Below are positions 1 through 7,761 of a DNA stretch of 16,259 bases, one piece after another. The DNA comes from Candidatus Wirthbacteria bacterium CG2_30_54_11 (GTDB lineage Bacteria; Patescibacteriota; CG2-30-54-11). The notes under the pieces are model-generated. The model was not told the DNA's origin. It saw only the letters and a list, made by a program, of their open reading frames with translations, and did no database searches. Numbering within the stretch: the stretch's first letter is position 1; each line of letters begins with the position of its first letter. The translations under genes and the position numbers were made by a program. The DNA is taken from contig MNZT01000097.1 in NCBI GenBank assembly GCA_001873755.1, positions 1 through 16,259 of the forward strand, in the 5' to 3' direction.

Positions 1-146
1 TTCTTCATCTTACGAGAGGTGTACTTGCGATCCAGGCCAGTGTTGGCACAGTACTCGTCGAGCATGAGACGTTTTTCTTGTTTAGTGGCTTTGAAGTAGC
101 GCGGAGCGACTGCCGCCGTCAGTTCGTTCTTGCTGTGCATATCCAT
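1..146 (-). CDS. Transposase/integrase-like protein, N-terminal fragment cut by the window edge
   Basis: The reverse strand opens with ATG at 146 and stays open to the window edge (48 codons visible). The upstream in-frame codon at 161-159 is TGA, so the start must be at 146 or at the in-frame ATG at 140. The peptide begins MDMHSKNELT and contains A-x-RYFKATKQEKRLMLDEYC followed by TGLDRKY. This layout (a RY-x-KA helix, then K-x-x-x-LDE-[FY]-C-x-x-TG-x-x-RKY) matches, from memory, the N-terminal helix-turn-helix region of a family of integrase-core insertion-sequence transposases in which a DDE catalytic domain follows. That domain lies outside the window, so activity and completeness cannot be judged. 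The gene points away from the envelope genes and is probably a mobile element bordering them. A non-mobile DNA-binding protein is the main alternative. Confidence 0.6.
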   Translation of the reverse strand, partial: MDMHSKNELTAAVAPRYFKATKQEKRLMLDEYCANTGLDRKYTSRKMK

Positions 147-176
147 GTATACAGCGTATCATTCTTTTTTTGCCCT

Positions 177-202
177 CATGGTGACATTTTAGTTGATAGA
201 AT
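177..202. repeat. Possible insertion-sequence end
   Basis: Just outside the transposase-like start lies CATGGTGACATTTTAGTTGATAG-type sequence. A GGTGACATTTT-like core resembles the terminal repeats I associate with elements of this transposase type. Only one end is in the window, so no inverted partner or target-site duplication can be shown. This is an inference and is weakly supported. Confidence 0.2.
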
Positions 203-210
203 TCGGAGGC

Positions 211-239
211 TGGATTGAAGACCATCGATTTGGTATACT
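211..239 (+). promoter_or_regulatory. Probable sigma70-type extended -10 promoter of the TrbL/VirB6-like gene
   Basis: TATACT at 234-239 is preceded by TG one base upstream (231-232), giving an extended -10 element (TGGTATACT). The -35 position with 17-bp spacing (211-216, TGGATT) is poor, as is usual for extended -10 promoters. Transcription would start near 246, giving a leader of about 70 nt before the chosen ATG. Confidence 0.45.
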
Positions 240-318
240 TATCTGAAAGTTCTGACAGGGTTCATTTCGTCAGCAGATGCGTTGAGTGAGGTGTAACGCG
301 CCCAATATAGAGACCGGT

Positions 319-3300
319 ATGCAAAAACAACACCAAGCCATGCGATTCTTTGAGGCGATGATCATTTCTGTCGTCGGGTTGATGTGGTGCTGTTTTGGGG
401 TGCGGCCTGCGGCTGCGGCTGAGCTCACCAGAGTGTTGCCTGAACGTGGTCCCAATGGCAGTGTCGTTTCGATTTACGGTTCCGGGTTTGGGGATCAGAT
501 AGGATCGAATTCCGTACGCATCGCTCCCGTCGGCGGGACAGATGTCTGCACTACCGGTACCTATTTTGCTACTTCAGTACCTGATCCCGTAGTCGATAAT
601 TGGAAGAATCAGGAAATTCATGTTCAGCTCAATCCGGGTCTTGCGCTTGGAGTGTACGACGTGGTGGTTTGTCTGGGCCAGGATGAGATCCGGGGCAGCA
701 CGATGACCTTTGAGATCATCGACAGTGACCAGGAGGTGGATTATATCGGAAATCCGGTCGAGTCTGATGACTTCTATATCCAGCCCGGAGATCAGGTCAA
801 TCTTTCGGAAGCTATCCGTTCGATCACTCAGGGTTTTCTGTACCCTTTGAAGAACACGATCAAGGAGGTCAGCAGCTATATCTACGACAGTCTGTTTTTC
901 AATCTCACCCTGACGAACACCTCGCAGGGAACTAAGGTCAACCAGGTATGGGAGGTCACGCGATCCGTCGCCAATGCTCTGGTGGTCGTATTGCTGGTAG
1001 GACTCGGCTTCATGTTCATATTCCGGTTTTCCGTCAGTTCCTATGAGGTGCGGCGGGTGCTGCCCCGGCTGATGCTGACCGTGGTAGGTATCAATTTGAG
1101 TCTGATCATCGCCCGGATAGTTCTGGACCTGACACTCATCATGAGCTATGTCATCAGCGACCTGCTTCCACTGCCTGATCCGAGAGATCTGGCAGCCAGT
1201 CTGTTCGGAAATCTCTATTTCAATGTGTTCGTCATCATCGCCTTTATCATCGTCATCTTTATCATTTTTTTACTCGCGCTCGCTTTGCTTATGCTGCTAT
1301 TGAGGATCCTTCTTATCTACTTTATGATCGTAGTCAGTCCTTTCGTCATGCTGTTCCTGCTGTTTCCCGGCAAACATACGATGGTCGTCAACTGGTTCAA
1401 ACGGCTGGTCCTGCTTGGGGTTCTGGGGCCGCTGGTGACTTTCATCATATACGTCGGTGTTTTTGTGAGCAGTTCGGTGTATCAGGCTTTCGTGGATAAC
1501 AGCGGCCTGATGCGCGCTTTTGTCGGCATGGCCACGGTCGGGATCGTGATCGCTCTCCCCTTTATTCTCGATTCTTTTCTCAATTCTTTTTCTCTCGCCG
1601 CCCCCCAATCCGAGGAAGGTGCACAAAAGAAGCCTGATCAGGCGGCTTCTTCCAGCACAACGGTGATCACCAGAGAAGAAAAAAAACAGGCCGTGGAATT
1701 TCAGGAAAAACGGACTCTGACCCTCGATCATATGGACCTTTCCAAGCTGTCGCCTGCGTCTTTTTTCCGCAAACAGCCACCTTCTCCCAAAACGGAATCC
1801 GTGGTCGATACTTCTGCTCCCCTGGTTCAGGGGAACCTTTCAAAGAAGCCGGTTGATATGGGGAAGGCTCCGGTTGCCGATGTGAATAATGAGCAGCCAG
1901 CAGATCAGTCGAAGCCGGTCAGGCCGGAAGCCCAAAAAGAGATGGAGAATACCAGTAAAAAGAGTGAAGAGACACTGGCGCCTGCTCCGGCATCTCCGGC
2001 AAAAGTTTCAGAAAGCGCGCGGCAGACTGCGCACTATCAGCGGGTGCGCAAGCTCTTCAATGCCATTCCCAAAAATCTTCTGCTCAATATCCTGAACGAT
2101 CAGGAAAAAAAGACTCTGATCCGGGACGGAATTATTGTCGAAGGTGCCGACATAGAGAGTGAAAAAGCAGTGACGATTTTTGATGCACCGACCGGGCGCG
2201 AGCTGATCACCGAAATGAACACCAGCGACAATGTAGTGGAACGTAATGCGGCTGCGGTGCTTATCGGCAAAGTGTTCGAAGCGTATCCCGACCGCATGCA
2301 GCAGGTGGCCGAGACCAAAGCCAGTCCTTCCTCCCCGACCTCTCAGCAGACAGCTTTTGCCATCCTGCAGTCAGGTGTACGCCAGCTGGCCCATGAGTAT
2401 GCGCACCAGCCTGAGGATGATCGTCTGCAGAAGGCAGCGGAGCGGCTGGTTCGCTATGCACCCCGGATGATCAGTGCCATGACAGCGCAGGAAAACCCGG
2501 AGCAGCAGGAATTCATCCGATATGGAATTAGCAAGCTGGCCTCATCCATCGGCAGCACGCTGAAGGAAATGGATGGGCAGAAGCCTCTCCTCCAGCTGAT
2601 CTTGGAAGGTGGAGATAAAAGCAGCCAGGTCGTAGAATACCGCAATCTCGCGGCTGAAGTTCTGGGGCGGGCGGATATTGATGTGGTTCCGTTCCTCGAA
2701 AACGAACCGGACCGGTTGTTCATCTCCAGTGGAGCACTCTCGAAGAGTGAATATGGAAGGGCCGTGATGGCCAAGGTAGTCTCTCTCGTAGCTGAACATC
2801 CCGAGGACCCGCATATTCAGAGTCTGGCCGCCATGGTATTCCGTCAGACGCCGTTGGCAGAACTCGGTTCTTTGGCGGCATCCATCCACCTAGGCACCAA
2901 TGCTCTTCTGAATTCTCCGGAATATCAAAAGAAAAATGACCTTCCGCTCATGTACAGCTACTTGCGTGCGATCGACCAGCCGCAGATTGCTTCGCTTCCT
3001 CCTCTGGATGCACAGCAGTTCATGCGTTCTGATGCCCATATGTACACTTCGCTGGCCCCGGAAGCCGAGAGAGAAAAAGTGAGACTGGAGTTCCCTCTGC
3101 AGGTAGTGATGTCTACCGGGTTTGATCCTTTGAAAGAATACGCACCCCACCTGGTCACGCAGGCTCTGGAAAATCTACCCCTGTTGGTGCAGACAAATCC
3201 TGTCCTGGCCTATCTGTCCGGTATGAAGCTGTTCCTGGAAGGGGATGCCAAAACCTCGTCCTCACCGGTGGTGAGAGAGGTGGTCAAAAAAGCGATTGAG

Positions 3301-4290
3301 CAGAGCGAAACTGAAAAGAACATATCTCCCGAGCGCCTTCGTACCGTCTCTCATGAGTATCTCTCTACCGTGTCAGAAGATGAAAGCTCTCATCTCTCAG
3401 AGACACCAGGGCTTTCCCGTCAGATGCTCCACCATGGTCTAGCCGTAGAACCGGGCCAGCTGGAAGATATCGAAAAGCGCGCTCCTCATGTACTGAAGCA
3501 GAATTCTCTGCTTGCTTCGATGACGCCCTCGGACGCGGTGCAGCTCCTGGCGAATCTTCCCTGGGACCAGATCGCCTCGCAGGGGCAGAGCCTGCTAGCT
3601 TCGGCTCTTTCGGCTGCGACCGGTGCGGCGCTGAGGCAGGGAACGGTGCTGGATCCTGAGACAGCTGCCAAATACGTCCTGATGACCCCGGAGCAGAAGC
3701 TGAACGAGATCCCTTGGGAAATGATCAGGCAGGTTCTCGAATTCCTGGTGAAGATGGATCATAAGCTTCCGCTGTATGCAGAACTGTTTCATCGAGTCGC
3801 ACCCTTGAATCCTGCTGAGACCGCAGCTCAGGGAAAGGCGGTCGAGCAGTCGGTATCAGACGCGCTGAGCGTGGTCAAGGCGGCTGATTTTGCAGCTCTC
3901 AAAAGTATTGATACCGATGTGGTCAATCAGGCACTTGAGGAAGCCATGGCCCAGACAGATCTCGAGCCGGAACTTGCGGCCAAACTCCTGCGGCTGCTGC
4001 CTGCAGATCAGCTGTCCAGCGCACCCGACAGCTTGAGGGACGGGACTTCACAGTTCCTGGCTGGGAAGCAGACCTATACGGCTGATGATGCGGAGACAGC
4101 GGCCCGACTTGTCGCCGCGACCCCTCAGAACATGCTGCGGCAACTCAATGACAATATTCTGACTCTCGCGGCGACGATCGCCAGATCAAATGTCAGTTTT
4201 GCCGACCGTGAACAGCTGCAGACGGTCATCACGCATGAGCTTCAGGAACTGATCTCGCCCAATCATGCTTCAGTGGATGATGACGAGTAG
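319..4290 (+). CDS. TrbL/VirB6-like polytopic membrane protein with TIG-like ectodomain and very long helical C-terminal extension
   Basis: The protein has 1323 residues from ATG 319. The frame is open back to a GTG at 286, but ATG 319 puts a signal-peptide-like segment at the N-terminus (hydrophobic 15-28, then RPAAAA about 29-34); no strong Shine-Dalgarno decides the start. Residues 36-135 look like an IPT/TIG domain (P-x-x-G-x-x-G-S-x-V-x-I-x-G-x-GFG, ending in a T-M-x-F strand), with C77 and C118 able to form a disulfide. Hydrophobic segments follow near 215-236, 249-280, 300-350 (probably two helices), 364-388 and 399-420. The R-x-VLPRL-x-x-x-x-x-x-x-NLSL-x-IAR-x-x-x-DLT region and LLIYFMIVVSPF resemble the TrbL/VirB6 channel-type subunits common in CPR genomes. 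Residues 430-590 are a Pro/Ser/Lys/Glu-rich linker, and 590-1323 are almost entirely helical with repeated hairpins of the LL-x-x-LP-x-DQ type. With six or seven helices the side on which this region lies is unresolved. No VirB4-like ATPase is in the window. Secretion-channel or envelope scaffold are both possible. Confidence 0.75.
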   Translation: MQKQHQAMRFFEAMIISVVGLMWCCFGVRPAAAAELTRVLPERGPNGSVVSIYGSGFGDQIGSNSVRIAPVGGTDVCTTGTYFATSVPDPVVDNWKNQEIHVQLNPGLALGVYDVVVCLGQDEIRGSTMTFEIIDSDQEVDYIGNPVESDDFYIQPGDQVNLSEAIRSITQGFLYPLKNTIKEVSSYIYDSLFFNLTLTNTSQGTKVNQVWEVTRSVANALVVVLLVGLGFMFIFRFSVSSYEVRRVLPRLMLTVVGINLSLIIARIVLDLTLIMSYVISDLLPLPDPRDLAASLFGNLYFNVFVIIAFIIVIFIIFLLALALLMLLLRILLIYFMIVVSPFVMLFLLFPGKHTMVVNWFKRLVLLGVLGPLVTFIIYVGVFVSSSVYQAFVDNSGLMRAFVGMATVGIVIALPFILDSFLNSFSLAAPQSEEGAQKKPDQAASSSTTVITREEKKQAVEFQEKRTLTLDHMDLSKLSPASFFRKQPPSPKTESVVDTSAPLVQGNLSKKPVDMGKAPVADVNNEQPADQSKPVRPEAQKEMENTSKKSEETLAPAPASPAKVSESARQTAHYQRVRKLFNAIPKNLLLNILNDQEKKTLIRDGIIVEGADIESEKAVTIFDAPTGRELITEMNTSDNVVERNAAAVLIGKVFEAYPDRMQQVAETKASPSSPTSQQTAFAILQSGVRQLAHEYAHQPEDDRLQKAAERLVRYAPRMISAMTAQENPEQQEFIRYGISKLASSIGSTLKEMDGQKPLLQLILEGGDKSSQVVEYRNLAAEVLGRADIDVVPFLENEPDRLFISSGALSKSEYGRAVMAKVVSLVAEHPEDPHIQSLAAMVFRQTPLAELGSLAASIHLGTNALLNSPEYQKKNDLPLMYSYLRAIDQPQIASLPPLDAQQFMRSDAHMYTSLAPEAEREKVRLEFPLQVVMSTGFDPLKEYAPHLVTQALENLPLLVQTNPVLAYLSGMKLFLEGDAKTSSSPVVREVVKKAIEQSETEKNISPERLRTVSHEYLSTVSEDESSHLSETPGLSRQMLHHGLAVEPGQLEDIEKRAPHVLKQNSLLASMTPSDAVQLLANLPWDQIASQGQSLLASALSAATGAALRQGTVLDPETAAKYVLMTPEQKLNEIPWEMIRQVLEFLVKMDHKLPLYAELFHRVAPLNPAETAAQGKAVEQSVSDALSVVKAADFAALKSIDTDVVNQALEEAMAQTDLEPELAAKLLRLLPADQLSSAPDSLRDGTSQFLAGKQTYTADDAETAARLVAATPQNMLRQLNDNILTLAATIARSNVSFADREQLQTVITHELQELISPNHASVDDDE

Positions 4291-4305
4291 TTCTTCCTAT
4301 TGACC

Positions 4306-4365
4306 TGACCTGTCGCATACCGAAGACTGGCCCGGCAGTACGGTGTGCTTTTTGTATGCAGGTCA
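4306..4365. other. Long-range inverted repeat in the intergenic region before the LamG protein gene
   Basis: TGACCTG-tcg-CATAC at 4306-4320 pairs with GTATGCAGGTCA at 4354-4365 (12 bp with a 3-nt bulge). Inside the 33-nt loop is a second small palindrome, ACTG-N6-CAGT (about 4326-4339). The only T-run (T5) lies before the right arm, not after it, so this is not a typical intrinsic terminator. The rest of the 194-bp gap (4291-4484) shows no convincing promoter, so read-through from the upstream gene is plausible and the structure may be an mRNA processing or regulatory element. Confidence 0.3.
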
Positions 4366-4484
4366 GATGAGGTCTGGAGGTCTTGCAGGAAGCGGTCAAA
4401 GCAGGTATTGTGCAGAAGAATCAGGGTGCTTGCTTCGTTTGAAAAATACAGACAGTTGAGCCGCTGTTGCGGCGAAAGGGCAGT

Positions 4485-7400
4485 ATGCGCCTTCGATCTG
4501 GTCTTTTCACACTTCTTGCCTGCCTGGCGGGGCTCGTGCTCTGTCAGCAGGCCTCAGCCGCTGAGGTCATGAGCACCGGCACCTTTGATGCTGACGGTGC
4601 TCAGTTTTTGGTTTCTGACGCAGTGCAGGATGTCTTTGCCTACAATACGTTCCTGGACAGCGACGGCGGCGCCTGGCGCAAGGACCTCAATGCTCAGGAC
4701 CAGAGCTGGTATACCGAAAAAGTGAAGCTGACCCGCGGCAATCGCGATGATTTTCCTGTTCACGCGTACCTCATCCTGACCGACTCCAGTCTCGAGATCA
4801 TCGATGCCGAGGAACAGAAGCTCTGGATGCGGTTCACGGAGGGGGCTGGTCACATGCTTCCGGCTGGCGACCACTATGCCGTCACTGCCTTGAACGGCAA
4901 GATCTACGTGGCATCCAATACTCGACTCACGGTCATAGATTTCATCCATGATTCTGCATCCTATTATGACGCTGGCGGGGTCAATGCGACGACCGGTACG
5001 ATCCAGGATCGCAACGAAGTCCTCACCTGGACCGGAGCGGCAGGCGACACCGTGGCGGACAGTGTCGTAAATGACGTGAGCGTCACGGTCATGGACGGAG
5101 TTACCTATGTCGCTGTGGCCACGGAGAGCGGGGTCAGCCTGTTGAACGAAACCACCGGTGATGTGAATGATTATTATGATGTCGCGAGCAACGATGATAC
5201 GAACGAAGTGGTGCTCATGGCGGACGGGACGCTCTACTATACGAACGAGAGCGATGGAGACCTTGAGGTTTATTATTCTATAGAGAATGATGTCGGAGAC
5301 CAGAACACACCTGATTTTGAGTATGATACTGCAACCACTCCGGCTCTGCTGGCCAATCCCGGGGCCACGCGCTATCCGTTGATAGCTACATACCAGACAA
5401 GCAATATTGATGCGACCAGGCACACGCTCTATATCGGATCTGCGTTCGGGGTGACGGTTCTGCAGGAGAATGCATCACCGAATGAATCCAACGGTTCGGT
5501 CAAATACATGACGAATGCCTATATCACAGAAGAAATGATCGGCGATGTGCGTGGGATGTGGACGCTGGAAGATGATGCCGGGGACTTCCAGGATAGATCA
5601 AAGAACAACAATGACCTTCTGGACATGAATACGGTGTTGCGAAATGTCCCGGCAGTTCGAGGCGAAGGGATCACGCTGTCTTCTGGCAGTCAGGAATATC
5701 TGCACATGGATTATAACTCGGACTTTGATTTCGGTACCGGCAGTTTCAGCCAGAGCGGCTGGTTTAGTCATCCGGATACTTCCGGAGGGCAGGTCAGCCT
5801 GACGGACAGAACTGATGGCAGCGAGATCGGCTGGCAGCTGTATCTAAACACGACCGGCGAACTGGTTGGCCGTGTTTCTGACGATGGGACCAACTGGGAC
5901 ACCGTAACCGGTGCAGATAGCGTGGATGATGATGCCTGGCATCAGTTCACTCTGGTCTGGGAGCCGGGAGCCGCGCTTACCCTGTATGTCGACGGGCTGG
6001 AGTCGGGACAGGACGCGGCATTGCAGACGGTTGGCAGTATCAGCGGGACCACACCGGTCCTGGATATTGGCCGGGATCACGATGGGAGCGAATATTTCGA
6101 CGGGGATCTGGACGAGCTCATGATCTCAGCAGAAGCCTTGACGGCCCAGCAGATCTGGGATATGTACCAGAAGGGCAATGCCGCTTTTGACAGCCTATAT
6201 GATAATTACCTTTCCGGTTCGACAACTAGCGCCAACGGCCTGGCAGCATTGTCTGACGGTCGGGTCCTTTGGACCGGCACCAATGACGGTGCAGCGGGTG
6301 GAGCTCTCAGCGTGGTCAAGATCGGGGAGACCGGAGACTATGCGACTTCGACGGTGAAGGATATTCTCAATGCTGACAGTACTTTTCTCACCTATACGAC
6401 CGCGACCACACCAGCGCTGCCCAGCAACAACATTACTTCCGTATCCATGAGCCGGGCTCAGCAGCGGGAATTCCTCGTGGTCGGTACCGATACCGGTGCA
6501 CTTGGGATGATCTCAGGGTACACCTGGTACAGCGCGAGCGATTCCTATACCCATGGCGGCATACTCGACAGCGGAGGAAAGTGCAGCGCTTCTGCCACCT
6601 TTCAGCTGTGCGATTCGCTTGGCCAGGTATTCACCATGACGCCCATGACCTCGACTAGCTATTCGTTGTACGAGGGGTATGAATACGATGACCGGGACGC
6701 GCCAGTAGGACCGGTGCTGCTCGTTGGTTCTCCTACCACGGAGATCGCCCCACAGTGGCAGTGGGAAAATGTCTGGGACCGTAATGGGGTCGAGGGCTAC
6801 TACATGAGGATCGGTACCACCGAGAACGGGGAAGAATTCATGGCGCCCAGATGGCTCGGATTCATCCACCATTTTACGCAGGATCCTGTCTTTGCTTATG
6901 CCGGGACCTATTACGCTCAGTTGAAGGTACGGGACAAGGTCGGCAATGAAGGCCGCTGGGGACCGACCACCGTTCTGGTCGTTCAGCCGTCCATGACGTT
7001 CATTGTCGAGGGCGTCTCCGCCGGTACGCCTGACCTCGGTTCGGGTTCTTCAGAAAAAGAAACCACCGACATTGACAGCTGGAGCGCGGTCATCGATTTT
7101 GGCACCCTGCCGGTCAATGAGCCGGTGGTCGCTGCCCAGAAGCTCATCCTCACCATGAATCTCGGTGAGGGATATGTGGTGACCGCACAACACGATCAGC
7201 CGATGTGGGCGGCTTCCAATGACCAGGACGTTATTTCTCCCTTCGCCGCGACCAACCTGGTACCGGAGTACTGGTCTGCAGCGCCGCTTGGACATATCGG
7301 GTACCATACCGACGATGTGACGCTGAGTTCGGTCGGCAATGGTCCGGCCCGCTTTCGCGGTACTGCCGACAAGTTTGCCGGTCTTTCGACTGTCCCCCAG

Positions 7401-7532
7401 GAAGTCATGTACGGCGATACCGGTCCGACATCGGATACGGCGTTCGTGGTGTACAAGATACAGATCAGTCCCACGATCCTGCCCGGCCGTTACCACAATC
7501 AGGTCACCTACATCGCCACGGCGACGTTTTAG
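4485..7532 (+). CDS. Secreted multi-domain surface protein: propeller-like repeats, LamG, Ig-like and WxL-like C-terminal domain
   Basis: The protein has 1015 residues. ATG 4485 is preferred over an in-frame TTG at 4467 because AAAGGG (4475-4480) lies just upstream and the product then starts with a compact signal peptide (MRLRSG, hydrophobic 7-20, QQASA cut near 25/26). Residues about 90-345 and 575-690 contain short strands such as IYVAS, TYVAVATESGVSLL, LYIGSAFGVTVL and FLVVGTDTGALGM, which read like beta-propeller blades. Residues about 352-563 fit a LamG/concanavalin-like sandwich (GMWTLED near 357, D-x-S-x-N-N-N-D near 370, W-x-Q-x-x-L-V-W near 485, LTLYVDG near 498, F-DG-x-LDE-x-x-I near 538). 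Residues about 735-835 look like an Ig/fibronectin-type domain ending in KVRDKVGNEGRWG. The last about 150 residues (IDFG at 870-873 to the terminal TATF) resemble the C-terminus of the next protein. Likely a surface adhesin or glycan binder. It has no C-terminal membrane anchor or LPxTG signal, so it needs a partner to stay at the cell. Confidence 0.75.
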   Translation: MRLRSGLFTLLACLAGLVLCQQASAAEVMSTGTFDADGAQFLVSDAVQDVFAYNTFLDSDGGAWRKDLNAQDQSWYTEKVKLTRGNRDDFPVHAYLILTDSSLEIIDAEEQKLWMRFTEGAGHMLPAGDHYAVTALNGKIYVASNTRLTVIDFIHDSASYYDAGGVNATTGTIQDRNEVLTWTGAAGDTVADSVVNDVSVTVMDGVTYVAVATESGVSLLNETTGDVNDYYDVASNDDTNEVVLMADGTLYYTNESDGDLEVYYSIENDVGDQNTPDFEYDTATTPALLANPGATRYPLIATYQTSNIDATRHTLYIGSAFGVTVLQENASPNESNGSVKYMTNAYITEEMIGDVRGMWTLEDDAGDFQDRSKNNNDLLDMNTVLRNVPAVRGEGITLSSGSQEYLHMDYNSDFDFGTGSFSQSGWFSHPDTSGGQVSLTDRTDGSEIGWQLYLNTTGELVGRVSDDGTNWDTVTGADSVDDDAWHQFTLVWEPGAALTLYVDGLESGQDAALQTVGSISGTTPVLDIGRDHDGSEYFDGDLDELMISAEALTAQQIWDMYQKGNAAFDSLYDNYLSGSTTSANGLAALSDGRVLWTGTNDGAAGGALSVVKIGETGDYATSTVKDILNADSTFLTYTTATTPALPSNNITSVSMSRAQQREFLVVGTDTGALGMISGYTWYSASDSYTHGGILDSGGKCSASATFQLCDSLGQVFTMTPMTSTSYSLYEGYEYDDRDAPVGPVLLVGSPTTEIAPQWQWENVWDRNGVEGYYMRIGTTENGEEFMAPRWLGFIHHFTQDPVFAYAGTYYAQLKVRDKVGNEGRWGPTTVLVVQPSMTFIVEGVSAGTPDLGSGSSEKETTDIDSWSAVIDFGTLPVNEPVVAAQKLILTMNLGEGYVVTAQHDQPMWAASNDQDVISPFAATNLVPEYWSAAPLGHIGYHTDDVTLSSVGNGPARFRGTADKFAGLSTVPQEVMYGDTGPTSDTAFVVYKIQISPTILPGRYHNQVTYIATATF
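5538..6173 (+). other. LamG/concanavalin-like domain within the secreted surface protein
   Basis: Residues about 352-563 of the protein. The visible pattern is GMWTLEDDAGDFQDRSKNNN, then a GSFSQSGWF strand, WHQFTLVWE, LTLYVDG, and DGDLDELMIS followed by a terminal helix ending in MYQKG. This is the usual order of a LamG-like laminin-G/pentraxin-type sandwich as found in bacterial adhesins and glycan-binding proteins. It sits between two stretches of propeller-like blades. Confidence 0.7.
7080..7529 (+). other. C-terminal WxL-like beta domain of the LamG protein
   Basis: Residues about 866-1015. It opens with AVIDFGTLPVNEP, passes through an F-AGLST stretch (near 964), and closes with VVYKIQISP, LPG-R-Y and an aromatic last residue. 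The 1182-aa protein downstream has the same order (IDFGALEP, F-x-GG...GLST, Y-x-VRI, P-SG-N-Y, and a terminal QY). WxL domains of Gram-positive bacteria likewise begin with an L-x-FG strand and end with a Y-x-G/T-L-x-W strand at the extreme C-terminus. The strict W-x-L motif is not evident here, so 'WxL-like' is an inference. Confidence 0.45.
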
Positions 7533-7554
7533 GTATTAACTTCGCAGATACTTC

Positions 7555-7589
7555 AAACACCACCTCAGAGAGCAGGTGGTGTTTTTTTT
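7555..7589 (+). terminator. Strong intrinsic terminator after the LamG protein gene
   Basis: AACACCACCT (7556-7565) pairs perfectly with AGGTGGTGTT (7574-7583) around an 8-nt loop, and a run of eight T (7582-7589) follows. It lies 23 bp after the stop codon and separates the first two envelope transcription units. Confidence 0.92.
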
Positions 7590-7615
7590 GCCCCAATATC
7601 GAGTCTGCTCTATGC

Positions 7616-7644
7616 TTGACACTAAATGACCACGGCTATACAAT
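7616..7644 (+). promoter_or_regulatory. Near-consensus sigma70-type promoter of the 1182-aa repeat protein
   Basis: A perfect TTGACA (7616-7621) is followed after exactly 17 bp by TACAAT (7639-7644), a 5/6 match to the -10 consensus. Transcription would begin near 7650, giving an A-rich leader of about 110 nt. Together with the ideal ribosome binding site this predicts high expression. Confidence 0.8.
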
Positions 7645-7648
7645 CTAC

Positions 7649-7665
7649 TGATACAAAAAATATCA
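7649..7665. promoter_or_regulatory. TGATA-N7-TATCA palindrome at the predicted transcription start
   Basis: TGATA (7649-7653) and TATCA (7661-7665) flank the 7-nt spacer CAAAAAA. The site overlaps the predicted start point of transcription, where a bound repressor would block initiation. A similar shorter copy lies downstream at 7717-7731. Operator function is an inference. Confidence 0.35.
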
Positions 7666-7716
7666 AAAGGAGAGAACTCTATCGATTACGGCTACTCTTT
7701 TCCATTTATATATTTC

Positions 7717-7731
7717 TGATAAAAAAAATCA
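7717..7731. promoter_or_regulatory. Second TGAT-N7-ATCA palindrome in the leader
   Basis: TGAT (7717-7720), seven A, and ATCA (7728-7731) repeat the geometry of the upstream palindrome. The flanks are also alike: AAAGGAGAGAAC follows the first copy and AAAGACCAAAAC the second. The pair looks like a leader duplication of about 27 bp. It may be a second operator or simply A-rich unstructured leader. Confidence 0.3.
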
Positions 7732-7747
7732 AAAGACCAAAACAAAC

Positions 7748-7754
7748 AAGGAGG
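7748..7754 (+). promoter_or_regulatory. Ideal Shine-Dalgarno of the repeat protein
   Basis: AAGGAGG, seven bases before ATG 7762. It is the strongest ribosome binding site in the window and fixes the start codon. Confidence 0.9.
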
Positions 7755-7761
7755 AAACGCA

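Noticed and set aside
286..318. GTG at 286 as the start of the TrbL/VirB6-like protein
   Set aside because: It would add 11 polar residues before an already sufficient signal peptide, and no Shine-Dalgarno precedes it. It cannot be fully excluded.
4467..4484. TTG at 4467 as the start of the LamG protein
   Set aside because: ATG at 4485 has an AAAGGG just upstream and gives a clean signal peptide; the TTG has neither.
4485..4560. Lipoprotein signal in the LamG protein (LLAC at residues 10-13)
   Set aside because: The hydrophobic stretch continues past this Cys to a good signal peptidase I site (QQASA), and the segment before the Cys is too short for a typical lipobox signal.
4554..5423. A 289-codon open frame on the minus strand within the LamG protein gene
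   Set aside because: The opposite strand encodes a coherent secreted protein with signal peptide and domains. The antisense product has no family features and no ribosome binding site.
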